A DNA stretch of 64,000 nt from Lobosporangium transversale (Eukaryota; Mortierellomycota; Mortierellomycetes; Mortierellales; Mortierellaceae), in NCBI RefSeq assembly GCF_002105155.1, contig NW_019028982.1, positions 828,501 through 892,500 on the forward strand. The letters are read 5' to 3'. Of this stretch, positions 1-8,520 are shown one piece after another; the stretch's first letter is position 1, and the number at the start of each line of letters is the position of its first letter. The notes under the pieces were generated by a model. The model saw nothing but the letters and a program-made list of their open reading frames with translations. It was not told where the DNA came from and searched no databases. The position numbers were made by a program, and so were the translations under genes.

Positions 1-1
1 A

Positions 2-256
2 TGGAAAGAAGAACTGTTCTCGTGTATGGGTCTCATCCCTACGATGGTTGCAGCTACAATGGAGGTCCAAGATACAGAATCACTCTCGGCGATAGTTGCT
101 GCAACCGTAGTAGTGATAAGATACTCTGAATATTTCACAGGAGAAGATGGCAATCTATGGGACGCTTACACGAGTCGAGCGTCCAGCTGGTTGGCAGAAC
201 AAACAGAGCCAAGCCAACTTGCAGGCCTCTTGAACCAAGCTGGTGATCTGTTTTAA
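2..256 (+). CDS. VWA5A/PARP4-like C-terminal domain protein, copy A (5' end outside window)
   Basis: The frame is already open at base 2 and ends at the stop at 254-256, so only the last 84 codons are present. The visible part begins WKEELFSCMGLIP, runs through MEVQDTESLSA and ends SQLAGLLNQAGDLF. This matches the other copies to the right residue by residue: a W-K-x-E-L-F-S-C start, a Q-D-T-x-S-L-S centre, a tryptophan near WDAYTSRASSWLA, and a terminal leucine-rich helix. The domain resembles the C-terminal segment of VIT/VWA proteins (VWA5A, PARP4), where a GSW motif leads into two or three helices. Function is unknown. No stop or frameshift lies in the visible part. An A/T-rich AATAAAAT stretch follows at about 268 and could serve polyadenylation. 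Confidence 0.6.
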   Translation, partial: WKEELFSCMGLIPTMVAATMEVQDTESLSAIVAATVVVIRYSEYFTGEDGNLWDAYTSRASSWLAEQTEPSQLAGLLNQAGDLF

Positions 257-936
257 AGATTGTATAATAAAATAAAATGGTCAAAGCAAGCAGGCAATCC
301 CATACTTCCTGGCTCAATGATCTTCTCAATATTGACTACAGAAAAGAGCAAAGAGTTAGACAGCGCATTGTAGCTATGCGTTCTTTTGTTGTTGTCAGAT
401 ACGCGCTTGGTATTGTACTCGGTTTAACATTATGAAGAAAGCAAATGAATTGGTTGATATATGTATATCCCCAAAGAGCAAAGAACCGTATTTTTCTAAG
501 TGGAAGCGTTGGTTACGAATATTCTCTGCCCTCTTTTCATCTCTCTGCCTGACTAGACTACCACAGTTGGTTGATCTCTATCAAGTACACGCCGTTCGGG
601 CTATTTTTTTTTTTTTTTTTTTTTTTTTCCTTAATCTGTTATTGTTGTTTTTACACCTCAATATGCAAGCTTTCCATTTCCATTACAAAATTTTATTTCA
701 TTAGAAATGCACTCATGGTAAAGTTATATTTCCTTGTTATCCATGTCTTGGTATCATAGCTTGGCGCACGAAAAACAGGGAAAAGAACGCCGTCCATTCC
801 GCCGAGCATCTTCGGAAAGCCTTTTTCCTCTCTGGAATAGCGGCGTATCACTTCCTTCTGCTCGGAATTGGGTCAGACGACAAACCGAGATGCTAACTCT
901 GCATGCAATGGCTTTGACACCCCTCGATGTATAGTT
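257..936. other. Intergenic stretch with a T run
   Basis: No convincing gene was seen. It holds a T homopolymer at about 603-628. A short segment at 770-930 is richer in G+C, with overlapping short open frames on both strands, none recognisable. Confidence 0.4.
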
Positions 937-1165
937 ATGGAAACTACCGCGGCCAACACTGGAAAGCAGTACCACCATAGCAATTGACACGCCAGAAGAG
1001 CCAAGGAGCTTTAAAAATCATATCTGCAAGCACTTTGCAATTTGTAAGGTAGTTGCTTCCCTGGACGAGCTCCAACAAAAGGTCGAATTGGACCCGAGAG
1101 ACATGCAAAATGTCAAAGTGGTTGGACGTGTATTGGCCGAGCACTCTATCACGAATGTCGATTGA
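937..1165 (+). pseudogene. Probable decayed member of the array, N-terminal part only
   Basis: The segment opens with ATGGAAACTACC, the same twelve bases that start the intact gene at 1752. That frame stops after 16 codons. A second frame is open from 935 to the TGA at 1163-1165 and reads like protein: acidic and hydrophobic residues alternate around DELQQKVELDPRDMQNVKVV. The VWA5A-like domain itself is absent. The simplest reading is a frameshifted 5' fragment of a copy, but beyond the shared start the link to the family is weak. It could also be a piece of an unrelated gene. Confidence 0.3.
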
Positions 1166-1751
1166 AAATGAGATAGGGAGACGTGATCTAAAATATCAAC
1201 TGTTTCTTATTTTATCATGGGGTTGATTATATTTCTCAATAGCCTCGAGTTTTTTCTTTGGAGAAAGGATGTCAGATTGCAATGTATCTCGGCACTCTCC
1301 CTCGCAATTCAACAGGAGGTGTTGCTTTTCATTCGATTGAGGCGGGTTTCAATGAAGAAGTGAGAATAACAGTGGGAGCACATTGTTGTAGTGGAATGGG
1401 GCGTGGGAGCGGGGGAAAAGAAAAAAGAAATTCGAAGATGAGAAAAACCTTAATTGTATTCAAAAATTGTATTTGGCTGTGCTATTCGTATCACATTTTC
1501 GACAATCTACAATCTACAATCTCCAGAATTGAGAAGCCCCTGGAAAATTGTTAATCAACTTGCATTCTGGGGGACTAAAAACAATCTTGGATATTGCTTC
1601 GCCATAATTTAAGCATTGACCTAATCTAGAATATAAACAAAAAAGAATTTATGTATATCATCCCCTTTTTCATTTCTTTCTTTATCCATTTTTCCTTTAA
1701 TGTCTCCATTTATCTTTTCTATCTCCAAAAAATACAAAATAAAAATACAAA
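1166..1751. other. Intergenic stretch and leader of the next gene
   Basis: No gene was recognised. The last 90 bases are strongly pyrimidine-rich (about 1663-1728) and then A-rich up to the ATG, as in many fungal promoters and leaders. Confidence 0.4.
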
Positions 1752-2408
1752 ATGGAAACTACCCCACAAGAAGCAAACATAACTAAAGCCGCCGACAGGC
1801 TTCTCGCCCCCGATGATAGCAACTCCGATTGCTACAGTGACCAAGAAGCGGAATTGAATGATTCTTGGGACTCAGATGTTATGGAGCAACAAATATCCAG
1901 CATGAAGGAAGACAGTGTCGAAAGAGAAAACACAGTGTCGCCAAGGGATCTAGAATCATCAGAGTTAGAATTGCCAGAGGATGTAGTAATGGCACTGAAG
2001 CTCGCCCCTGAACACCACAAAGTGTTTCTTCCGAATTTGAACAGTGTTCAAGAAGACAATGCGGTATTGCGACAGCATGTCATTACTCAAGATTGGGACA
2101 GTGGAAACACGCTAGACTTGTGGTCAGCGCAGACATCTGAAGGGTTTTGGCCATGGAAAGATGAGGTGTTCTTGTATATGGGTCTCATTCCTACAATAGC
2201 AGCGGCTACAATGGAGGTCCAAGACACAAAGTCACTCTCGGCGACAGTTGCGGCGACCATTGTGGTGATAAGATACTTTAAATCTATTGAAGGGAAGGAT
2301 GGCTTCTCATGGGAAGATTGCACGAGCCGAGCATCCAGCTGGTTGGCAGGACAAATAGAACCAAGCCAATTTGCAAGTCTTTTGGACCAAGCTGATGGTC
2401 TGTTTTGA
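1752..2408 (+). CDS. VWA5A/PARP4-like C-terminal domain protein, copy C (intact)
   Basis: A single-exon frame of 218 codons. Residues 1 to about 120 are acidic, Ser/Glu/Asp-rich and probably disordered. They include AVLRQHVITQDW, the LRQH motif that precedes the domain in most copies. The domain fills residues 125-218: GFWPWKDEVFLYMGLIP, then MEVQDTKSLSATVAATIVV, RYFKSIEGKDG, TSRASSWLAGQ and the final helix SQFASLLDQADGLF. Canonical VIT/VWA proteins carry a VIT domain and a VWA domain before this segment; here both are missing. The chosen ATG follows an A-rich leader, and AATAAAA lies shortly after the stop. It may be an expressed small protein or a retained fragment. The clean frame and the decayed neighbours suggest a family that is still turning over. 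Confidence 0.6.
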   Translation: METTPQEANITKAADRLLAPDDSNSDCYSDQEAELNDSWDSDVMEQQISSMKEDSVERENTVSPRDLESSELELPEDVVMALKLAPEHHKVFLPNLNSVQEDNAVLRQHVITQDWDSGNTLDLWSAQTSEGFWPWKDEVFLYMGLIPTIAAATMEVQDTKSLSATVAATIVVIRYFKSIEGKDGFSWEDCTSRASSWLAGQIEPSQFASLLDQADGLF

Positions 2409-2824
2409 CGATATTAAACATGAAATATAAAATAAAATGTTTATTGATTGCCAAAGGAGATCTCATCACCTGTGATAATTAGCACCAAAAAAGAGTGTAG
2501 CTATAGTTCCTTAGGCTATCATCTTTCCACATTCTTCTAGTCGTCGCTATACACTCCTTCGAACTGACACCTTTTTTATATATATGTACTCTTACCTTTC
2601 CAAAAAAAAGAAAAAAAAAAAAATGAGGATCAACAATTCAACTCACAAAAAGTATAGCTTAAGTTGTTGACAGGTTCTCAGCGCAATCACGCACTCCAAT
2701 GAATCACCATAGACTCGAACAGTATTCGCGGGAACAACGCTAAATTATGGCAGCACAGCAGTCCACATTTTAACAACCACCGTTACAGCATTTGAAATAT
2801 AATGATATGTAATTGCCTAATTCA
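2409..2824. other. Spacer containing a duplicated upstream segment
   Basis: No gene was seen. Bases at about 2665-2824 resemble 3398-3505 (shared motifs ACAGG-TTCTCAGCGC and CATTTTAA-AACCACC). The broken copies at 2825 and 3531 were therefore duplicated together with upstream non-coding DNA. Confidence 0.5.
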
Positions 2825-3061
2825 GGCCTCATTCTTTATGGATCTCATCTCTACGGTAGTTACAGCTACAATAGTGACCAAGATACTGAATCGATCTCGG
2901 TGACGGTTGCTACGGTAGCAATAAGGCGCTCTAAATCTATTCCGAGGAAAGATGGCGGCCCATGGGACGTTTACACGAGTCGAGCGTCCAGCTGGTTGGC
3001 AGGACAAACAAAGCCAAGCCAACTTGCAAGTCTCTTGGACCAAGCCGGTGACCTGGTTTAA
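2825..3061 (+). pseudogene. VWA5A-like domain, copy D (frameshifted)
   Basis: The first part reads MDLISTVVTATI in one frame, matching MGLIPTxVAATM of the family. After a shift near 2877-2880 the match continues in another frame as DQDTESISVTVATVAI and runs to SQLASLLDQAGDLV before the TAA at 3059-3061. The W-K-D-E-L entry motif is not recognisable. The open frame usually predicted here starts with out-of-frame residues and should not be taken as a protein. Upstream sequence is shared with copy E. Confidence 0.6.
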
Positions 3062-3530
3062 CGATGGGATAAGGGAAAAGAGGTCAGCAATAATAAATAA
3101 TTAATAATTAGTAATAAATAATAAACAAAAGCAACATGCAATGATAAGGATGTCCAATAAAAATGAAAGACCCATGTTACAAAGTAAAACAGGATGATTC
3201 TGCGGTTATTTAAGCAAGAGGACGTGTTTTATCTGCATTCTTACCTCAGATCATTTTGATATTTATCGAGAACGCGCACTTTAGGGTATCGGCTTTTCAT
3301 CTCTTTATTATTGCTATTCAACACTTTTACTTTTCATTTTTTTTCTTCCTTTAGTAGAAATAAATATGTAAATGGGATGAGCAAATTCATAAGGTCACAG
3401 GTTTCTCAGCGCCAATAGCAGCGACCGCATCAATTAACATTTTAATAACCACCATTACAAAGCTCAAAGTGTAATAGCATGAAATTATCCAACTCAGTGC
3501 CTGCCCCAAACGGTGGTTACGAACTCGAAT
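3062..3530. other. Spacer containing a duplicated upstream segment
   Basis: A/T-rich, no gene seen. Bases 3398-3505 are the counterpart of about 2665-2824 before copy D. Confidence 0.45.
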
Positions 3531-3881
3531 ATTGCGGCAGCATGTCATCCTTCAAGTTTATCAGGGCGGAAGCGCGCCAGTATTATTATTAATGCAAACA
3601 TATGAAGAGAAGGCTCTTAACTATGGAAAGATGAACTATTCTCGTGTATGGGTCTCGTTCTTACGATAGTTGCAGCTACAATAGAGGTCCAAGACACAAA
3701 ATCACTCTCGACGACAGTTGCTGCGACCGTAGTAGTGATAAGATACTCTGGATCTATTGCAGAGGAGGACGGCAATTCTCGGAGCTTCTACGCAAGTCGA
3801 ATGTTATATTGGTTGGCAGGGCAAATGGAGCCAAGTCAACTTGTGAGGCTCTTGAATCAAGCTGGTGACCTTTTTCAATGA
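3531..3881 (+). pseudogene. VWA5A-like domain, copy E (stop plus frameshift)
   Basis: The stretch from 3531 reads ILRQHVILQVYQGGS, then LLLMQTYEE, exactly the linker of the intact copies. A frameshift follows, and where the family has GSW the codon before LWKDELF is TAA. From there to the TGA at 3879-3881 the domain is open and well conserved: MGLVLTIVAATIEVQDTKS, WLAGQMEPSQLVRLLNQ. The 3' half is almost as well kept as in live copies, so inactivation may be recent, or a shorter product may start at the internal ATG at 3648. Confidence 0.6.
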
Positions 3882-4136
3882 TAGGAATTAAAAGTTTATC
3901 GACCGAGAAGGTCTGAATGACCTTTTTGGCAATTGTTAGGTTTGCTAATAGCGGTAGCTAAAAAAAACTATTTGGTGCCATGTGGCAATGCATTTTCCTT
4001 GACCAAAAGGCCTGTGCTTCTATTGGTATTGATGTCTCAAAAAACGCTCTAGCGTCATTTTCAATTTGTTATTTAAATATGTTTTTATTGCGCGCCATCA
4101 CCCAAGATTACTACTTTCTTGTTTTATCTCATCTTT

Positions 4137-4166
<30 letters not shown>

Positions 4167-4169
<3 letters not shown>

Positions 4170-4652
4170 AAGGCAACAACTGGAGATCAAACACTTTGTG
4201 TTGAGTCGGTTACCGAAAAAGACCAAAAAGTCCGAAATGTTGAACATTCGGAAGTGCCGATGGCAGAAATATTCAGAATGAGCAATATCATGGAACACAC
4301 CGTGGTACTCCAACAGCATACCAGTATTCAAGGTGACAGTACTGAGCAGATCAAAACGTTGTTGTCGATGCAAACATTTGAAGGGTCTTGGCTATGGGAA
4401 GACGAATTACTCTCGTCCCTTGGTCTCATCTGTGACATCGTAGCACAAACGATGGAGGTTCAGGACACAAAGTCGTTGTCAGGAACACTTGCAGCAACTG
4501 CATTGACTATAAAGTATTTTAATATATATTTGAAGGCAGACATGGATGTTTGGAAGTTGGAAGTCGAAAAGGCGAGAGCTTGGATAGATAGACAAGTAGG
4601 GCAAGTTAGACTAGCAGAACTTTTGAGCCAAGCTGAGGAGCTAATTGCTTAA
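4167..4652 (+). CDS. VWA5A/PARP4-like C-terminal domain protein, copy F (intact, divergent)
   Basis: A 161-codon frame from the ATG at 4167, which directly ends an A run at 4139-4167. Starting upstream would give only a poly-lysine extension, so this ATG is preferred. Residues 1-65 are a variable tail containing VVLQQHTSIQ, the counterpart of LRQH. The domain follows: LLSMQTFEGSWLWEDELLSS, LGLICDIVAQTMEVQDTKS, ALTIKYFN, VWKLEVEKARAWIDRQ and AELLSQAEELIA. The EKARAWID helix and the EELI end match the right-edge gene at 63697 better than the other array copies do. This copy is thus nearest to the presumed full-length form. No VIT or VWA domain is encoded nearby. Confidence 0.65.
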
Positions 4653-4919
4653 GAAAGAAATAAACGATGTCTTTTTTCGTGACAGTGTGAGGGAAAAAAA
4701 GCCCGACATTGCAACAATACCTGAGCCCCCGATTTGGCTCCAGTTATGACAGCAGCCAAAATATGGCGGCACAGAATAGCCGTCGAAACGCAGCTATCAA
4801 TAGAGCTCCGGTAAACACAGGAACTTCAGATGATGTAGGATGGATTGAAATATTATTGGTGTTGCTATACGGCCACATTTCTCTACTCGAGTAAGACTCG
4901 ACAATCAAATACAAAGAAA

Positions 4920-5308
4920 TATCTCAGTCAGCCGTGGCTAATGCAAACAGAGTTAAAGAAGACAGTGCGTTCGATGTTGCGACAGCACATTGGCCAGTTT
5001 GATGAAAGTATGTTAGCCCTACTATTAATGCAGACGCTTGTGAGGCCTTATTTATGGAAAGATGAACTACTGGCGTGTATGGACCTCATTCCTTCGAGAG
5101 TTGCAGCTACAATCGAAGTCCAAGATAGAAAATCACTCTCGGAAATGATTGAAGCAACTGCAGTAGCGGTAGGGTAAGCTGAATATAGTATGAAGGGAGA
5201 TGGCAACCAGAATGCTTTTAGTAAAGTGCATCCCGCTGGCTAAGAGGGTAAACACAGTCAAATCAGCTTGCGGACCTCTTGAGCCAAGCCGGTGTATTCT
5301 TTTATTGA
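4920..5308 (+). pseudogene. VWA5A-like domain, copy G (decayed)
   Basis: The first two thirds are open: SMLRQHIGQFDES, LLMQTLVRPYLWKDELLACM, VAATIEVQDRKSLSE. The frame then stops at 5175-5177, just where other copies read VVIRYFKSI. Beyond it, remnants of the domain's end appear in other frames, finishing with QSNQLADLLSQAGVFF and a TGA at 5306-5308. The GSW motif has been replaced by VRPY. At least one stop and one or two shifts separate this from a working copy. Confidence 0.6.
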
Positions 5309-6150
5309 CGACGAATTTTTTTCCGATTTTAAAGGAACGTGCGTCTGCTTTCCCCACGTGCACACAAAGCAAGAACCCATCCCAGAACCCTTGTTAGTAT
5401 CACTATGTGTTTATATCATGACCAGAGTGAGCCAGTCAGAGAGACATTCGAGTAAGTGATCAAAAATCAGGCGAGGATATAGAGTCAAGAAAGTATAAAC
5501 TTGGAAGAAAGTGAATTTATTTGAAGAGAGAAATGCCGCATGTTTAAAATGATTAACAAGTTCTTCCATAAAGTTGTTAAGCGGATCGTGTGAACGATAA
5601 ATACATTTTTATTCCTGTGTTTAAACATTGGCACAAAATACGTTCCGTCCTTCCTTTCATGTTGCCATCTTTATGACTTTATTTCCCACCTCGATCTGTT
5701 TTTTTTTTTTTTTTTTTTTTTTTTTTGGACCCATTTGATCAAAAAGAAAAAAGGAGCTATACGGCTATATGCGACAATAATGATTTGTGCCTAATTCGAT
5801 CCATCAACTTGTCAATGCAAACAACTAAGGGCTGTAGCCAATGCAAACAGCTGAGGGCTGCAGCTAATGCCCTGACTATTTGCGTCTGATGGAATCTAGA
5901 CCATCTATAGTATACCAGCCGTTGAGTAAGCAAAAAAAAAAAAAAAAAAAAAAAGGGGGGAAAGAAAATCACGGCCCTGAACTCTCTGTTTCCGTTTACT
6001 CTTCTCTTCTCTTCATTCTGCTCTTTTTGTCATTTCGTCCCCCAGGCAAATACCGATCGATTATTGTACACACATATACTAGCTGGTCATCTATTTAATT
6101 TCCTACTCTTCAAAAAAAAAAAAAAAAAAAATCAAACCAGTTATCCCTTC
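5309..6150. other. Intergenic stretch with homopolymers and a short imperfect repeat
   Basis: No gene was seen. It holds a T run at about 5700-5726, an A run at about 5932-5954, another A run just before the next gene (about 6112-6131), and an imperfect tandem repeat (ATGCAAACAACTAAGGGCTG-type unit, about 25-30 bp, roughly two copies) at 5814-5869. Confidence 0.4.
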
Positions 6151-6921
6151 ATGACACGGAAAAGTAGGCTGAGAGGAAATCCGAATTTTAGCCGGCCCAT
6201 ACCAAAGACGGGTGCCTCGGATATAAGCAACACCGACGCGAAAAAGATCGTGCGAAGGCTACCTGGCTCGAGTATTAAAAATAATAACAGTATTAAAGAA
6301 GATGATGTGATATTGAGGCAACATCTCAGTTCTCAGTTTGACCACAGCAACCACAGCAACCACAGCAACCACAGCAACCACAGCAACCACAGCACTCAAG
6401 GAGTGAAAGTATACATTAGTCCTAGAGACACTGATGTTTATCGCCCTCAAGTAGGGAAGGGGGGCACACTTATGGGCAATACTCCAAAAGGTAATGCGAT
6501 ATCGCAGCAGCACATCTACCCGCAACCTGACAACGGTCATAATAACAGCCATGACGTCAGAACCATAGGTGTGAATAATGCTCAGGAAGCCAATGATACC
6601 TCTCGGGTTTACCAAGGTGGAAGCGAGTCTGTCTTGTCAATGCAGGGACCTGAAGGGTCTTGGCCGTGGAAGGATGAGCTATTCTCGTGTATGGGTCTTA
6701 TCCCTACGGCGGTCGCAGCTACGATGGAAATCCAAGATACTAAATCGCTCTCAGCCACAGTTGCTGCAACAGCTGTCGTGATAAGGTACTTTAAATCCAT
6801 CGCGGGGGAAGATGACAACCCATGGGACGCTTACACTAGTCAAGCGTCCTATTGGCTGGCAGAGCAAACAGAGCCAAGCCAACTAGCGAGCTTCTTGGAT
6901 CAAGCCGATGACCTGTTTTAA
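6151..6921 (+). CDS. VWA5A/PARP4-like C-terminal domain protein, copy H (intact, longest)
   Basis: A 256-codon single-exon frame. The ATG at 6151 is preferred to an in-frame ATG at 6064, which would add a poly-lysine stretch encoded by an A run. Residues 1-160 form a low-complexity tail rich in Asn, Ser, His and Gln. It includes DVILRQHLSSQF and a tandem Asn-His-Ser repeat encoded by a 9-bp unit. A second QQHIYPQ-type motif follows, perhaps an internal duplication of the LRQH region. The domain occupies about 165-256: MQGPEGSWPWKDELFSCMGL, MEIQDTKSLSATVAATAVV, YFKSIAGEDDNPWDAY, QLASFLDQADDLF. It has the cleanest GSW-P-WKDEL motif of the array. Function is unknown. Confidence 0.65.
   Translation: MTRKSRLRGNPNFSRPIPKTGASDISNTDAKKIVRRLPGSSIKNNNSIKEDDVILRQHLSSQFDHSNHSNHSNHSNHSNHSTQGVKVYISPRDTDVYRPQVGKGGTLMGNTPKGNAISQQHIYPQPDNGHNNSHDVRTIGVNNAQEANDTSRVYQGGSESVLSMQGPEGSWPWKDELFSCMGLIPTAVAATMEIQDTKSLSATVAATAVVIRYFKSIAGEDDNPWDAYTSQASYWLAEQTEPSQLASFLDQADDLF
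6343..6396 (+). repeat. 9-bp coding repeat (CACAGCAAC)
   Basis: Five perfect tandem copies of CACAGCAAC plus a sixth ending in ACT. They encode repeated His-Ser-Asn inside copy H. The unit length is a multiple of three, so copy-number change keeps the frame. Confidence 0.9.
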
Positions 6922-8067
6922 TGAATATAAAATAGGGTATTCTTACGGTATGGTATGTTCTACTGACTATAATACTAATAGAAAAGAGTTTGACACCACG
7001 TGTCTGTGAACCGTCTTTGAATAAACAATCAATGGCTCCATCTGTTAAAAGTCCCTCAACCCCCTCATTTTTTTTTCTCATTTCCTTTTTAAGCTAAGAA
7101 CCAACGAGATTGAGTAGCTTATAGGCATCATGTTCACCAAGGCACATGCAATTGTGGTCCGTATGGCCTTTGATGCAAAAGTAATGGAAGACTGCCGTAT
7201 AGGAGGACAATGTACTCGAGAGTGTTAATGGTCAATGGGTAATAATCATATAAATGGCCATAACCGAAAGAGCGTTGATGGAGCAGTAGCAATCCTGGTA
7301 ATGGTGGTATAAGATGAGGACTATAATGATAGACCTGTCTATACAAGATAAATTGGTATTAGTCATAGTCATGCAAATGAAAGCTCGATATTTCCTTGTG
7401 CTTTGGTAAGTTGCAATGACTGTATATGAACGCTGTCGAGTCAAACGCTTGATGAGCCGTGATTATTGAAAGCAGAACTATTTTTAAAGCCTTGCTTGTT
7501 TTTGAGGCAGTAAGAGAGGGTGGGTGCCTAAGATGCCTCATCAACCTCGAGGAAGCTTTCAGCAATCGAATTGATGATCCAATATTTTGAGATAGCACTG
7601 AATATTACTGGGAAACAAAACGTCATGAAGGCAATAGTTAGAAAGAGCAAAAAGGCTAACAGGATTCATGGGCTTTACCCATGACACGATCGAGAAAAAG
7701 CAATTAGTTTTCAGAGAGAAAAGGATGTAAACTTTTTTTTTTTGAAACAATTGAGAGTAGAGATATATTACGATCCGACGATCAGTTTGTTCCGCATATA
7801 CCATTGCTGTCAATTTGGCAGATTAGATGGTAATGACAGCTTGGCTCAGCACAATTTCCCACCTTGTTTGCACACCCCCCAGCTGGAATATAAAGCCCAT
7901 GGCATGTCCTTTCCCCTCCCCCTTTTTTTTTTTTACGATATTTCCACAATCCTATCATAGGCTTTTCCTAAAGTCCTTTCATACCTTCTTTTTTTTTAAA
8001 AATATAAAAATCACACCGGATACTGAGGCTTTTGAGTGGACACTGAACAACGAGACCCCGCCGGATC
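6922..8067. other. Intergenic stretch, no gene recognised
   Basis: Only short unrelated open frames were seen. The motif GATCCAATATTTTG at about 7575 also occurs in copy I at about 8236, so a very decayed further copy may lie near 7550-7700. The link is too short to rely on. Confidence 0.35.
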
Positions 8068-8520
8068 ATGCTGATTGAACCCATTGCGTCAGTCATCAGA
8101 AAAAATGGCAAGGCTTTGGAAGCACAGGAACATGGAGATGAAAAGGAAAAGGAGGTGGAGGTGGAGGAGAAGGTATCTATGCTGGAAAGATCTATGGGGA
8201 ACATTAGATCTACAACCATAAGCAACAAGAAGGGTGATCCAATATTTTGTGAGCATGTTATGGTTACACTCATCCCTGGCTGCCTTGTCCATTCCTCGTT
8301 GGTATATGCAACTGATGACTTGCGACCATGGAAACGCGAGCTCTCATCATGCCGTGAGTTGCTTTCTGAGGTAGAACCAAGGTCGATAGAGGTTCAAGAT
8401 ATCCCGTCAATATCGGGAACACAATCGGTAATAGCCTTAGTGGTTTAATGTCTGGAGATTAGGATAAAGAGAGATGGCTACTTCGGGAGCTGGATATCAA
8501 CAAAGCAAGGTCATGGATGA
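8068..8520 (+). pseudogene. VWA5A-like domain, copy I (strongly diverged, probably dead)
   Basis: An open frame of 126 codons runs from the ATG at 8068 to 8448. Its tail is Glu/Lys-rich; near residue 57 it reads IFCEHVMVTLIPG, the counterpart of LRQHV. The start of the domain follows: DLRPWKRELSSCRELL, then SIEVQDIPSISGTQS. The frame stops where the family has VVIRYF. In a shifted frame the next helix is visible as RWLLRELDINKARSWMTA before a TAG near 8524, like the EVEKARAWID helix of copy F. A shorter expressed protein cannot be excluded. Confidence 0.5.

Noticed and set aside
754-990. 78-codon minus-strand frame with higher G+C
   Set aside because: It overlaps an equally long plus-strand frame and matches nothing known; neither strand can be chosen.
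1258-1554. 98-codon plus-strand frame between array copies
   Set aside because: No resemblance to the array family or any other family, no recognisable start context, and it ends in A/T-rich DNA.
6064-6150. Upstream ATG start for copy H of the array
   Set aside because: It would add residues encoded by an A run (poly-lysine) that other copies lack. The ATG at 6151 gives the more plausible start.
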